Positions 28,092 to 38,177 are shown, counted from the first letter of the stretch. The stretch is 41,793 bases of DNA from Parcubacteria group bacterium (GCA_016188775.1 JACPHC010000005.1:1-41793), one strand, 5' to 3'. Made by a program: numbers and translations. The notes: generated by a model from the sequence alone, not told the origin.

Positions 28092-28149
28092 ACCCAGCAC
28101 ATAACTTTATGTATTATGTAATAGTCTTACATAAAGTTATCTGCTGGGT
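28092..28149. repeat. Inverted repeat, 22-nt arms with one mismatch
   Basis: acccagcacataactttatgta (28092-28113) vs tacataaagttatctgctgggt (28128-28149). Confidence 0.85.
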
Positions 28150-28150
28150 G

Positions 28151-28206
28151 CTCAATGTGATAGTAAAATTTATTTCGCATTGAGGCTCGTAAATTTTAAT
28201 CACATT
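28151..28206 (+). promoter_or_regulatory. Two mutually exclusive hairpins in the trpS leader
   Basis: ctcaatg...cattgag versus aatgtgatagtaaaattta...taaattttaatcacatt, sharing the same left strand. Confidence 0.45.
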
Positions 28207-28209
28207 AGC

Positions 28210-29178
28210 ATGACCAGAGTTTTTAGCGGAGTTCGGTCTTCGGGCCGGCTTCACATCGGAAATTATTTTGGAGCGATAAAATCGTGGATTGATTTGCAAA
28301 ATAAACACGAGTCTATTTTTGCCGTGGTGGATTATCATGCCATCACTACTCCCTATAATCCGAAGGGAATGAAACGTATGGTTTGGGATACGATTTTAGA
28401 TTTTTTAGCCGCCGGGCTTAATCCGAAAAAAACTTCCATTATCATTCAATCTCAAATTCCGGAGCACACGGAATTGGCTTGGATTTTTAACACCTTAACG
28501 CCGGTCTCATGGCTGGATCGTTTGCCGACTTATCGGGAAAAGATTGAAGCTCATCCCCAAAATGCGAATATGGGCTTGTTAGATTATCCCGTTTTAATGG
28601 CTGCCGACATCCTGATTTATAAAGCTGATATTGTTCCGGTTGGCGAGGATCAGATCGCTCATATTGATTTGGCCAATGAAATTGTTAAAAGATTCAATTA
28701 TCTTTACGGCCCGACTTTTTCGAGAATAAAGCCGTTTTTTTCCAAAGGCGCTCGGATTATGTCTTTGTCCGATCCGACTAAAAAAATGTCAAAAACCGGC
28801 GGGGAAGGAATCGGTCTTTATGACGAGCCGGAAGAAATCCGCGATAAAATAAAAAAAGCCGTCACCGATTCCGGTCGGGAAATTATTATGAGGGAAGACA
28901 AACCGGCCATTTCCAATCTTCTTTTGATCTATCATCTTTTTTCCGGAAAATCGATCAAGGCGATTGAAAAAAAATATCAAGACAAAGGCTATGCCGATTT
29001 TAAAAAAGATTTAGCCGAGATTATCGTTAAAGGCTTGGAGCCTTTTCGCCAAAAAAGAAAAGAATTAGAAAAAAAGCCGCGATACGTCAAGAAAGTCGTG
29101 GCCAGCGGCGTTGATAGGGCGCGAAAAATCGCCTCAAAAAATCTTTTAGAAATTAAAAGAAAAATAGGATTAATTTAA
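28210..29178 (+). CDS. trpS: Tryptophanyl-tRNA synthetase; start ATG 28210
   Basis: SGVRSSGRLHIGNYFGAI, KKMSKTGG. Confidence 0.95.
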   Translation: MTRVFSGVRSSGRLHIGNYFGAIKSWIDLQNKHESIFAVVDYHAITTPYNPKGMKRMVWDTILDFLAAGLNPKKTSIIIQSQIPEHTELAWIFNTLTPVSWLDRLPTYREKIEAHPQNANMGLLDYPVLMAADILIYKADIVPVGEDQIAHIDLANEIVKRFNYLYGPTFSRIKPFFSKGARIMSLSDPTKKMSKTGGEGIGLYDEPEEIRDKIKKAVTDSGREIIMREDKPAISNLLLIYHLFSGKSIKAIEKKYQDKGYADFKKDLAEIIVKGLEPFRQKRKELEKKPRYVKKVVASGVDRARKIASKNLLEIKRKIGLI

Positions 29179-30552
29179 AATTAAATCCAATATTTCTTTT
29201 ATTTTTTCTCTCATTAAGTAATCGGTTTTTGCTTCCAGATTAAGACGAAGCAGAGATTCGGTATTGGACGGCCTGACATTAAACCACCAGCCGCCGGTTA
29301 AATTTTGCCAATCAAATTCCATCGTTAATCCGTCGATTTTATCAATTTTCTCGGCCTTATTTTCATAATTTTTTTCAATTCTTTTAATTGCTTCTTCTCT
29401 GTTTTTTATCTCGAAATTAATTTCGCCGGACTGAAAATATTTTTTAAAAGGCTGAATAAGATCTTCAAGGCTTTTTTTGTTTTCGGAAATAATTGACAGA
29501 ATTTTTAACATCGCGAAAATTCCCGAATCGGCGTTAAAAAAATCTTTAAAATAATAGTGGCCGGAGAGCTCGCCGCCGAAGACGGCTTCTTCTTGGCGAA
29601 GCCGGCGTTTGAAAAAAGCGTGGCCGACCTGGCTGATAATCGGTTTTCCGTTATTTTTTTCTATTGTTTCGCCAACGATTTTGGAAGAGCGGGGATCGTA
29701 GATAATTTTGGCGCCGGGATTTTTTTTCAAATAATCTTCCGCGACTAACGCCGTAATTAAATCAGCCGGGATTCTTTGGCTGAAAGAAGTGAGAAAAAAG
29801 ACTCGATCCCCGTCGCCGTCAAAAGCGATTCCTAAATCCGCTTTTTCTATTTTAATCGTGTTTTTAAGCATCGTTAAAGTTTCTTCTTTGAGCGGATTGG
29901 CTTCGTGGTTGGGAAAAGCGCCGTTGGGTTCAAAATATAAAGGAATTATTTTTATCATTGGAAATTCTTTGAAGAGTTCCGTCAAAATCAATCCGGCCAT
30001 GCCGTTTCCGTTATCAATGGCGATTTTCATCGGCAGCAGTTTAAGATTATTAGTCAGGAAGTGGACATATTCTTTTAAATAATTTTGGTCATAAATAAAA
30101 AAGTTTTCGCTTCCGCTATTTTCAAAACTCTTTTTTTCCATAATATTTTTTATTTCTTTTAGCCCCGAATCAAATCCCATGGGAATGGCCGTCTCTTTTG
30201 ATATTTTAAAACCGTTGAATTTTTTGGGATTATGCGAGGCCGTCACCATAACGCCGGCGTCAGCCAGTTCTTTATTGATTATCCAATAATGCATCGGCGT
30301 TGAAGTAAGGCCGGTTCTGATAATTTTTACGTTTTCCGAAACTAATCCTTTAATCAGATTATTTTCCAAAGCTAAAGAAGAAGGTCTTGCGTCCCGGGAG
30401 ATAATTATTTTAATATGGGAAGGCATTTGTCTGTTGATTTTAAGATACGTGATAAAGGCGCGGCCAATTAAAAAAGCCGTCTCTTCGTTTATTTCATCGG
30501 AATAAACTCCTCGAATATCGTAAGCTTTAAAAATAGAGGGATTTATTGGCAT
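29170..30552 (-). CDS. Phosphomannomutase/phosphoglucomutase
   Basis: FKAYDIRGVY, VMVTASHNPKKFNGFK, GIAFDGDGDRVFF, GGELSGHYYF, RPSNTESLLRLNLEA. Confidence 0.94.
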   Translation of the reverse strand: MPINPSIFKAYDIRGVYSDEINEETAFLIGRAFITYLKINRQMPSHIKIIISRDARPSSLALENNLIKGLVSENVKIIRTGLTSTPMHYWIINKELADAGVMVTASHNPKKFNGFKISKETAIPMGFDSGLKEIKNIMEKKSFENSGSENFFIYDQNYLKEYVHFLTNNLKLLPMKIAIDNGNGMAGLILTELFKEFPMIKIIPLYFEPNGAFPNHEANPLKEETLTMLKNTIKIEKADLGIAFDGDGDRVFFLTSFSQRIPADLITALVAEDYLKKNPGAKIIYDPRSSKIVGETIEKNNGKPIISQVGHAFFKRRLRQEEAVFGGELSGHYYFKDFFNADSGIFAMLKILSIISENKKSLEDLIQPFKKYFQSGEINFEIKNREEAIKRIEKNYENKAEKIDKIDGLTMEFDWQNLTGGWWFNVRPSNTESLLRLNLEAKTDYLMREKIKEILDLILN

Positions 30553-30569
30553 ATCATTATAATCCCGTT

Positions 30570-30676
30570 AGAAGCCGCGATCGCTTTTTTATGGGGAATT
30601 AAAGTAGTATATGTGCATACATAGATTAAAAAAAAACTAAAATTATAGCAAATCGTTTAATCGCGATCTGCTTCTA
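30570..30676. repeat. Inverted repeat between manB-like and ychF genes; right arm abuts the ychF SD
   Basis: tagaagccgcgatcgc vs gcgatctgcttcta. Confidence 0.65.
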
Positions 30677-30681
30677 AAGGG

Positions 30682-31704
30682 ATGAAACTTTCTATCGGAA
30701 TTGTCGGTTTGCCAAATGTCGGCAAATCAACTCTTTTTAAAATTTTAACCAAACAAGAAGTTCATATTGCCAATTATCCTTTTGCCACGATCGATCCCAA
30801 TGTCGGCGTGGTTTCCGTGCCGGACGAGCGGCTTCAAGCGTTAGCCGAACTTCATCGTTCAAAAAAAATTATTCCGGCCATTGTCGAATTTTACGATATT
30901 GCCGGATTAGTTAAGGGGGCGGCCGGAGGCGAAGGATTAGGGAATCAATTTTTGTCTCATATCAGGGAAGTCGAGATTATCATTGAGGTGGTTCGGGTTT
31001 TTGCCTCGGAAGAAATTATTCATGTTGAAAATAAAATTGATCCGATAAAAGATATAGAGGCGATAAACACGGAATTAATTTTAAAAGACATTGAAACCGT
31101 TCAAAAAAGATTGGAAAAACTCGAGAAAGAGGCAAAGACCGGGGATAAGAGTAAAATTAAAGATTGGGAGACGATGAAAAAAACTTTAGACGGCTTGAAT
31201 AAAAATATTCTGGCTCGAAATATCGGCCAAGAATTATTAGATGAGCCGTCCGTAAAAGAGTTGAATCTTTTAACCGCCAAACCTCAAATTTATCTTTTCA
31301 ACGGAAAAGAAGAAGAAGTCAACGCCGATTTAAAAAATAAAATTTCCGCCTTTGGCGGAAAATCGCTTGACGCCGATTATCTTATTGCCGATTTATCAAA
31401 AGAAACAAGCGTCAGCAATCTTATCAGAAAGGCTTATGAAATTTTAGGGCTAATTAGTTTTTTTACCACCGGCGAAGACGAGACTCGGGCTTGGGCCATA
31501 AAAAAGGGCCAAAAAGCGCCCCAAGCCGCCGGCGTTATTCACAGCGATTTTGAAAAAAAATTTATCAGAGCGGAAATTATTTCCTCGGATAAATTATTGG
31601 AAGCGGGAGATTGGCAGCGAGCCAAACAAAAAGGTTTAATTCGTCTTGAGGGTAAAGATTATGTTATGCGAGATGGCGACGTAATGATAGTCAGGCACGG
31701 CTAA
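30682..31704 (+). CDS. ychF: Redox-regulated ATPase YchF (OLA1 family)
   Basis: IGIVGLPNVGKSTLFKILTKQEVHIANYPFATIDPNVGVV, DIAGLVKGAAGGEGLGNQFLSHIREV. Confidence 0.96.
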   Translation: MKLSIGIVGLPNVGKSTLFKILTKQEVHIANYPFATIDPNVGVVSVPDERLQALAELHRSKKIIPAIVEFYDIAGLVKGAAGGEGLGNQFLSHIREVEIIIEVVRVFASEEIIHVENKIDPIKDIEAINTELILKDIETVQKRLEKLEKEAKTGDKSKIKDWETMKKTLDGLNKNILARNIGQELLDEPSVKELNLLTAKPQIYLFNGKEEEVNADLKNKISAFGGKSLDADYLIADLSKETSVSNLIRKAYEILGLISFFTTGEDETRAWAIKKGQKAPQAAGVIHSDFEKKFIRAEIISSDKLLEAGDWQRAKQKGLIRLEGKDYVMRDGDVMIVRHG

Positions 31705-34438
31705 AATATTTTTTCAAATACCGGCCGGTGTAAGATTTTTTGCGATTGGCGATTTGGTTGGGTGTTCCTTCGGCGACAATATAGCCGCCCAGCTCGCCGC
31801 CTTCCGGACCAAGATCAATTATCCAATCAGCCGATTTTAAAACATCCAAATTATGTTCAATTACCAATATTGTGTTTCCTTTGTCTGCCAGTTCGTTTAA
31901 AACTCCAAGCAATTTTCGAATGTCTTCAAAATGGAGACCGGTGGTCGGTTCGTCTAAAATATAAAGAGTTTGGCCGGTGTCGCGGCGAGAGAGCTCGGTG
32001 GCAAGCTTTATTCTTTGGGCTTCTCCGCCGGAGAGAGTCGTGGCCGCCTGCCCCAGCTTGATATATCCAAGGCCGACTCGATTTAAGGTTTCCAGTTTAT
32101 CTTTGAGCCCCGGAATATTTTTAAAAAATTTCAACGCTTCCTCAACCGGCATATCCAAAACCTCGGCGATATTTTTTCCGTCATACTCCACTTTTAACGC
32201 TTCTTGATTATAACGTTTGCCTTGGCATTCGGAGCATTCAACGAAAACGTCCGGCAAAAAATACATTTCGATTTTTTTCCAACCGTGGCCTTCGCAAGTC
32301 TCGCATCTCCCGCCTTTGACGTTAAAACTGAACCGTCCCGGACCATAGCCCCTGATTTTCGCTTCCATCGTCTTGGCAAAGAGGTCTCGAATATGAGTAA
32401 AAATTCCGGTGTAAGTGGCCGGATTGGAACGCGGCGTTCGGCCAATGGGAGATTGGTCAATATTAATCGCTTTATCAATATTTTGGACGCCTTCTATTTT
32501 TTCGTGATTTCCCGGCTCCGCGGTAGCCTTGTAAAATTGTTTAAGAAGCGAACGGGCGAGAATGTTATTGACGAGCGTGCTTTTACCCGATCCGGAGACG
32601 CCGGAGACAGCCACAAATTTTCCCAGCGGAATTTTAAGGTTAATTTTTTTGAGATTATTAGCCGAAGCCTTTTTGATCATTAAATAATTCCCGTTTCCAT
32701 CGCGCGGTTTTTCGCGGATCGGAATTTGATTTTTTCCCGCCAGATAAAGGCCGGTCGGAGTCTTGGTTTTCATTATTTTTTTAATTGATCCTTCGGCCAT
32801 TACATAGCCTCCTTTATTTCCGGCTCCGGGCCCGAGATCAATAATCCAATCCGCTTCTCTCATTGTTTGTTCGTCATGTTCCACGACCAGGACGGTATTG
32901 CCGAGGTCTCGAAGAGATTTTAAGGTTTTGATTAATTTCGAATGGTCCCGGGCGTGAAGGCCGATTGAGGGCTCGTCTAAAATATAGAGAACGCCGGTCA
33001 GACGGGATCCGATCTGGGTGGCGAGCCTGATTCTTTGCGCTTCCCCTCCCGATAGAGTTTGCGATTCCCGTTTGAGCGTCAAATAATCAAGTCCGACATC
33101 GGAGAGAAAATTAAGGCGGTTTAGAATCTCTTTGACAATCGGTTCGGCTATTTTTTTATTTATTTTTTCTTGGCTGTTTTTTTTCAAAAGTTTTTCAAAA
33201 AATTTTTTGGCTTCTAAAATACTCATTGCCGCGATATCAGCGATGGATTTTTTTTCTATTTTAACCGCTAAAGATTCTTTTTTTAGGCGTTGGCCAAGAC
33301 AGGCGGCGCAATTTTTAATTTTCATATATTTTTCAATTTCTTTTCTCATCCATTCCGATTCAGTTTCTTTCCAGCGATTTTCTAGATAGGGGACGACGAA
33401 TTCAAAGACGGTGTTTTTTATTTTATTCGGCAGGTCTTTCCACGGAGTATTTTCCCAATTTTGCCAAGGTGAATTATTTTGCCAAGTAAAATTCATTAAG
33501 GAATAGAAAGGTTTTAAAGCGCCTTCGGCAAGAGTTAAATTTGGATTAACAATTAAAAGATTCGGATTGATTTCCAGTTTTGATCCCAGTCCGGTGCAGG
33601 AAGCGCAGGCGCCATACGGGCTGTTAAACGAAAAAAATCTCGGCTCGATTTCCGGAAAACTGAAAGCGCAATCAACGCAGGAAAGATTTTGAGAAAAACT
33701 TTTTTCTTCCTCGTTGTTTTTTAAAATTAAAATTCCCTTTCCGATTTTTAAAGCGGTTTCAATCGAGTCGGCGACTCGGGCGCGATCCAAATTCTTATCA
33801 ATTAAAATCCTATCTACAACCGTTTCTATTGTTTGTTTTTTCTTGGCGTCCAATTTCATCTCCATTGCCTCCTCAATCATCATAATATTTTGATTGATTC
33901 TTAGTCGGCGAAAACCGGAATTTTTTATTTCTTCCAAGACTGCCCGATGCTCTCCTTTTTTGCCTCTAATCACTGGCGCTAAAATCATAATATTGCTCCC
34001 GTTTTTTAAATCAAAAACAGCTTGAGTTATTTGATCAACGGTTTGGCGGCCGACTGATTGGCCGCAGATCGGGCAAAACGGTTTGCCGATTCTGGCGAAA
34101 AGAATTCGAAGATAATCGTAAATTTCAGTGATGGTGCCGACGGTTGATCTGGGATTTTTGGAGACGCTTTTTTGATCAATCGAAATCGCCGGGGAAAGGC
34201 CGTCTATTTTATCAACTTCGGGTTTGTTGATCATTCCCAAAAATTGGCGGGCGTAGCTGGAAAGACTTTCGATATATCGGCGTTGCCCTTCGGCAAATAT
34301 CGTGTCAAAGGCCAGCGATGATTTGCCCGATCCGGAAAGGCCGGTGATGACGACCAATTTATCTCTCGGAATATCAAGATTGATATTTTTTAAATTGTGA
34401 ACCCGGGCGCCCCGGATAATTATTTTTTTCATTTCCAC
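31691..34438 (-). CDS. uvrA: Excinuclease ABC subunit A
   Basis: Two ABC modules: [63 protein letters not shown]; Zn fingers CVDC and CETCEGHG. Confidence 0.97.
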   Translation of the reverse strand: MEMKKIIIRGARVHNLKNINLDIPRDKLVVITGLSGSGKSSLAFDTIFAEGQRRYIESLSSYARQFLGMINKPEVDKIDGLSPAISIDQKSVSKNPRSTVGTITEIYDYLRILFARIGKPFCPICGQSVGRQTVDQITQAVFDLKNGSNIMILAPVIRGKKGEHRAVLEEIKNSGFRRLRINQNIMMIEEAMEMKLDAKKKQTIETVVDRILIDKNLDRARVADSIETALKIGKGILILKNNEEEKSFSQNLSCVDCAFSFPEIEPRFFSFNSPYGACASCTGLGSKLEINPNLLIVNPNLTLAEGALKPFYSLMNFTWQNNSPWQNWENTPWKDLPNKIKNTVFEFVVPYLENRWKETESEWMRKEIEKYMKIKNCAACLGQRLKKESLAVKIEKKSIADIAAMSILEAKKFFEKLLKKNSQEKINKKIAEPIVKEILNRLNFLSDVGLDYLTLKRESQTLSGGEAQRIRLATQIGSRLTGVLYILDEPSIGLHARDHSKLIKTLKSLRDLGNTVLVVEHDEQTMREADWIIDLGPGAGNKGGYVMAEGSIKKIMKTKTPTGLYLAGKNQIPIREKPRDGNGNYLMIKKASANNLKKINLKIPLGKFVAVSGVSGSGKSTLVNNILARSLLKQFYKATAEPGNHEKIEGVQNIDKAINIDQSPIGRTPRSNPATYTGIFTHIRDLFAKTMEAKIRGYGPGRFSFNVKGGRCETCEGHGWKKIEMYFLPDVFVECSECQGKRYNQEALKVEYDGKNIAEVLDMPVEEALKFFKNIPGLKDKLETLNRVGLGYIKLGQAATTLSGGEAQRIKLATELSRRDTGQTLYILDEPTTGLHFEDIRKLLGVLNELADKGNTILVIEHNLDVLKSADWIIDLGPEGGELGGYIVAEGTPNQIANRKKSYTGRYLKKYFSRA

Positions 34439-34491
34439 CTTTTTTAAAGGTGAGGGATTATAACAAAAAAGAGGCTATTTTTCAAGCCTCT

Positions 34492-34868
34492 TTATTTAGG
34501 AAGATAGGATTTCAGAATTTCTTTTTGTTCATTATTTAATTTTTGCCAGATAATGTCTTCAAAGGCGCGAATAGAATTTTCGTCAGTGTCCGGAAATAAA
34601 ACATGCAGTAATTCATGAACTAATGTTTTTGTCATATCGTCGCGATTTAAATGTTGGGTTTTGGCGGGGTTAATAAAGATAAAATTTTCTTCCGGAAAAA
34701 GCAGCCCTTTAAGCAATGATGTCGGATTATCCGGATCTTTTAATCTTTTTTAAATAAAATTTTTAAAGCGGGTTTGTTTTTATTAAGAATAAAAACAAGA
34801 TGGCGGAATATCCAATCGCAAAGAGAATCGCCGGTTCGCGGCATTTTTTTCTTTTTCACCCTGTTCAT
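34492..34868 (-). pseudogene. Small HExxH metal-binding protein gene split by a frameshift
   Basis: Frame 1: MNRVKKKKMPRTGDSLCDWIFRHLVFILNKNKPALKILFKKD*; frame 2: LKDPDNPTSLLKGLLFPEENFIFINPAKTQHLNRDDMTKTLVHELLHVLF. Confidence 0.55.
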
Positions 34869-34936
34869 AAAATACCTCTTTTTAAAGGAACATATTATTA
34901 AATTAGCCTTTTTTTTGAAAAAAAACAAATCGTATG

Positions 34937-35090
34937 CCCCGTAGTAGAATTTCCAATTAATTATGTTCTATAATTACACATTGCAAAGTTTCAGAAATAA
35001 GAATATCTATATTGGTTATACGTCTGATTCGCGAAAAAGATTAAAAGAACATAATCAAAAATAAAAATAATTGGAAATTTCACTACGGGG
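34937..35090. repeat. Foldback element with CCCCGTAGT ends enclosing a GIY-YIG fragment
   Basis: ccccgtagtagaatttccaatta (34937-34959) vs taattggaaatttcactacgggg (35068-35090); inner ttatgttct / agaacataa. Confidence 0.85.
34963..35064 (+). pseudogene. Truncated GIY-YIG nuclease domain (33 aa)
   Basis: MFYNYTLQSFRNKNIYIGYTSDSRKRLKEHNQK*: aligns by eye to the N-terminus of stand-alone GIY-YIG (UPF0213-like) proteins. Confidence 0.75.
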
Positions 35091-35108
35091 TATGCTAATT
35101 TTTCATTG

Positions 35109-36419
35109 ATGCGAAATCTTAAATTACAAGCTAAAAAAGCGCCGAAAAAAACCGGAGTTTATTTTTTTAAAAATAAACAGGGCAAAACGCTTTATGTGGG
35201 CAAAGCGGCCAATCTTAAAAATCGGCTCTCTTCTTATTTTAATCAAGAGTTGGAACCGTTCAGGCGGGAATTAATTTTTCAAGCTAAAAAAATCGATTGG
35301 CAAGAAGAAGATTCGGAAATCGAAGCTTTGATTAAAGAAGTTAAGCTTATCAAAAAATTAAAACCTCTCTTTAACGTTGCTTTGCGGGATGACAAAAATT
35401 ATTTTTTTATCGCCATTACCAAAGAAAATTTTTCTCGAATTTTTATTACTCACCGGCCTCGCGGGGATGCCAGCGCGCGCTATATCGGTCCTTTTACCGA
35501 AGGCCGGCCGTTGAAAATCGCTTTAAATGTTTTGCGGCGAATTTTTCCTTTTCGGACCTGCAAAAATAAATTTATCAAATTCTGTTTTCATTATCATCTC
35601 GGACTTTGTCCTGCCCATGGTCAAAAAGAAAATGAAAATATTGTTAAAAAACTTTATAAAGAAAATGTTAAAAATCTTACGTTGATTTTTCAAGGCAAAA
35701 AGAAGCAAGTATTAAAAAATTTAAAAAATGATTTAAAAAACGAAATTAAAAAAGAAGAGTTTGAAAAAGCGGCAGAAATTCGCGATAGAATAAACGCGCT
35801 GGAATCGGTTTTGGCTCACAAAAAAGTTATTGAAGATTTTAAAATTAATAATAATTTAAGGATCTTCAAAGCGGAAAATGAATTTAAAAAAATATTTGGC
35901 GAGGCGGTCGGAAAATTTTTCCGAATCGAGGGCTACGATATCGCTCATTTTCAAGGCGAGGCCAGTTGCGGGGCAATGGTTGTTTTTGAAAATGGCCAAC
36001 CGAAAAAATCAGACTATCGGATTTTTAAATTGAAAAGAACCGCCAAAGCCGATGACCCGGGAGGAATTAAGGAAATTTTGGAAAGAAGGTTTCGGCATAG
36101 CGAGTGGCCTTATCCGGATTTAATTTTAATTGACGGCGGCCAGACCCAGCTTGCCGCGGCATTGGTGGTGAGCTTGCGAATGTTTAACGCGAAAATTCCG
36201 ATTATTGCTCTGTCTAAAAATCCTCGGCATAGGAACAGGAGAGGGGGCGAGATTTATTTCTCTGATTTTCGAAAACCGATAAAAATCGAGAATTTATCCG
36301 CGCCTCTGGCTGATTTATTTTTGTGCGTTCGCGACGAAGCGCATCGTTTCGTAAATTCTTATCACAGAAAATTACGGGGAAAAGAATTTTTTAAAAATGA
36401 TATCCGAAGCGTTCTGTAA
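35109..36419 (+). CDS. uvrC: Excinuclease ABC subunit C, C-terminally short (no HhH tail)
   Basis: KKTGVYFFKNKQGKTLYVGKAANLKNRLSSYF, GPFTEGRPLK, EEFEKAAEIRDRINALE (UVR), EGYDIAHFQGEASCGAMVVFENG, LILIDGGQTQL. Confidence 0.9.
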   Translation: MRNLKLQAKKAPKKTGVYFFKNKQGKTLYVGKAANLKNRLSSYFNQELEPFRRELIFQAKKIDWQEEDSEIEALIKEVKLIKKLKPLFNVALRDDKNYFFIAITKENFSRIFITHRPRGDASARYIGPFTEGRPLKIALNVLRRIFPFRTCKNKFIKFCFHYHLGLCPAHGQKENENIVKKLYKENVKNLTLIFQGKKKQVLKNLKNDLKNEIKKEEFEKAAEIRDRINALESVLAHKKVIEDFKINNNLRIFKAENEFKKIFGEAVGKFFRIEGYDIAHFQGEASCGAMVVFENGQPKKSDYRIFKLKRTAKADDPGGIKEILERRFRHSEWPYPDLILIDGGQTQLAAALVVSLRMFNAKIPIIALSKNPRHRNRRGGEIYFSDFRKPIKIENLSAPLADLFLCVRDEAHRFVNSYHRKLRGKEFFKNDIRSVL

Positions 36420-36430
36420 AAATTTTTTAT

Positions 36431-36460
36431 ATATACCAATATACTGGTATATTGGTATAT
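36431..36460. promoter_or_regulatory. Perfect 30-bp palindrome, operator-like
   Basis: atataccaatatactggtatattggtatat: 14-bp arms, 2-nt centre. Confidence 0.55.
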
Positions 36461-36565
36461 TAAAATAAAATGAATATCTAATTTTTTTTCATTCTTCATC
36501 ATTATCATTAAAAAAAACGAGAAATCATTTTTGCGGGAGGTTTGTAATAGGGCTATAATTAAAGT

Positions 36566-38161
36566 ATGAAAAAACTGATTTTGAAAACGTTTTTTTTCTT
36601 TTTATTTTTAATTCCGGTCCAAGTTTTTGCCGGAGTTTTGGGAGAAACCGCGGTTTTCAATATTGAAGCCACTCACGATCTCCAAAAAAGAAATCAGGTT
36701 TCGGCTGAAATTACTTTGATATCCGGGAACGCGGAATTTTTTGTTGATCAAAATTATCTTTTAAGCTTAGGAAGCCAACGGCAATCATTTGAAAATAATT
36801 TAAAGGCTTTGGCTGACGAATTTGACAATAATATTTATCCGAAATTAACGGATTTTTTTGGGAAGGAGTGGAGTCCGGGCATTGATAATAATCCTCGGAT
36901 TAGCATGCTTTTAATTGAGATGGTTCCTTTAACCGGCGGATATTTTCGAACTCAAGACGAGTTTCCAAAAACACAAGCGCCGGAATCAAACGAACGAGAG
37001 CTAATTTATTTAAACACGCTTAATATTGAAAAAAACAACGCTAAGAGTTTTTTGGCTCATGAATTTCAGCATTTGATCAGTTTTAATCAGCTTGAAAAAA
37101 GGCTTCAAAAAAACGACGACGTTTGGGCCAATGAACTTCGTTCCGAATACGTTTCAACGATCTTGAATTACGACGATCCGTTCGCGACAAGTATTTTAAA
37201 ACAAAGATTGGAAGATTTTAAGCAAAACCCGGCTGATTCTTTAACCGAATGGAAAAACGAACTTTCCGATTACGGATCGGTCAGTCTTTTTAGTTATTAT
37301 TTGGCGGATCAATACGGCGCCGCCATTTTATCCGATCTTTTAAAAAGCGATTCTATCGGCATTGAGGCGATTGAAGCAATTTTGAAATCAAAAAATATTT
37401 CGGATACTTTTTCCGATATTTTTATCAATTGGTCCTTGGCGAATTTTTTTAACAATACGTTGAATAATCCCGCCTGGGGATACAAATATCCGAGTCTGGC
37501 TGGCAAATTCAATATTCCGGCGACAATGTCATTTAATCAATATCCGCTTTTAGTCCGCTTGTCTCTTAAAGATTGGCAGCCAGAGTTGATCAAATTCGAA
37601 AAAGGCTGGCCGCCGACAGCTTCAAATTTAAAATTGGAATTTGAAAGGCCTGATTTTGATGGATTATTTGAAATCGCTTATTTAACTTTTGAAGAAAACG
37701 GAGCGGCAGTTTTTAATAAATTTGAAATGCGCGGAAAAAATGAATCAATTTTCGTTAAAGATTTTGGAGGAAAAATTAAATCAGTTTTAGTTTTGCCTCT
37801 GAGCGAAAAAAAAAAAACAAAATTTTCAGAAAACGAACCGGTTTCGAATTTAACGATAAAAGTTGATTTTGCTAAAAGCATTCAACCCATCATAAGCGAA
37901 GTTTTTCCTAATTCCGGATTATTCAGAGGGGGCGTCTCGGTCGGCGTTAAAGGAGAAAATTTTTCTCCCGATATGAAAATTTATTTATTTTCTCAAAAAA
38001 CAAAAAAATATAAATTAATCAAAAAATTTAATTTTATAGATTCCAGAGAGATTAAATTTAAAACGCCAAGATGGCAAGCGGGCGTTTATGATTTGGTTTT
38101 AGCGACGCCCGGCGGAGAAATCGTCAGCCAAAAATCGGCATTTACTTATTTTAAAAAATAA
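36566..38161 (+). CDS. Secreted HExxH-type metallopeptidase-like protein with C-terminal IPT/TIG domain
   Basis: Signal peptide MKKLILKTFFFFLFLIPVQVFAG; SFLAHEFQHLISFNQ; PIISEVFPNSGLFRGGVSVGVKGENFSPD... Confidence 0.75.
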   Translation: MKKLILKTFFFFLFLIPVQVFAGVLGETAVFNIEATHDLQKRNQVSAEITLISGNAEFFVDQNYLLSLGSQRQSFENNLKALADEFDNNIYPKLTDFFGKEWSPGIDNNPRISMLLIEMVPLTGGYFRTQDEFPKTQAPESNERELIYLNTLNIEKNNAKSFLAHEFQHLISFNQLEKRLQKNDDVWANELRSEYVSTILNYDDPFATSILKQRLEDFKQNPADSLTEWKNELSDYGSVSLFSYYLADQYGAAILSDLLKSDSIGIEAIEAILKSKNISDTFSDIFINWSLANFFNNTLNNPAWGYKYPSLAGKFNIPATMSFNQYPLLVRLSLKDWQPELIKFEKGWPPTASNLKLEFERPDFDGLFEIAYLTFEENGAAVFNKFEMRGKNESIFVKDFGGKIKSVLVLPLSEKKKTKFSENEPVSNLTIKVDFAKSIQPIISEVFPNSGLFRGGVSVGVKGENFSPDMKIYLFSQKTKKYKLIKKFNFIDSREIKFKTPRWQAGVYDLVLATPGGEIVSQKSAFTYFKK

Positions 38162-38177
38162 TTTATTATGTATTCGT

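Noticed and set aside
34730-34755. Programmed -1 ribosomal frameshift
   Set aside because: The A-run is present, but I could not fit a canonical X XXY YYZ heptamer in frame and saw no clear stimulatory structure; an indel or gene decay is simpler.
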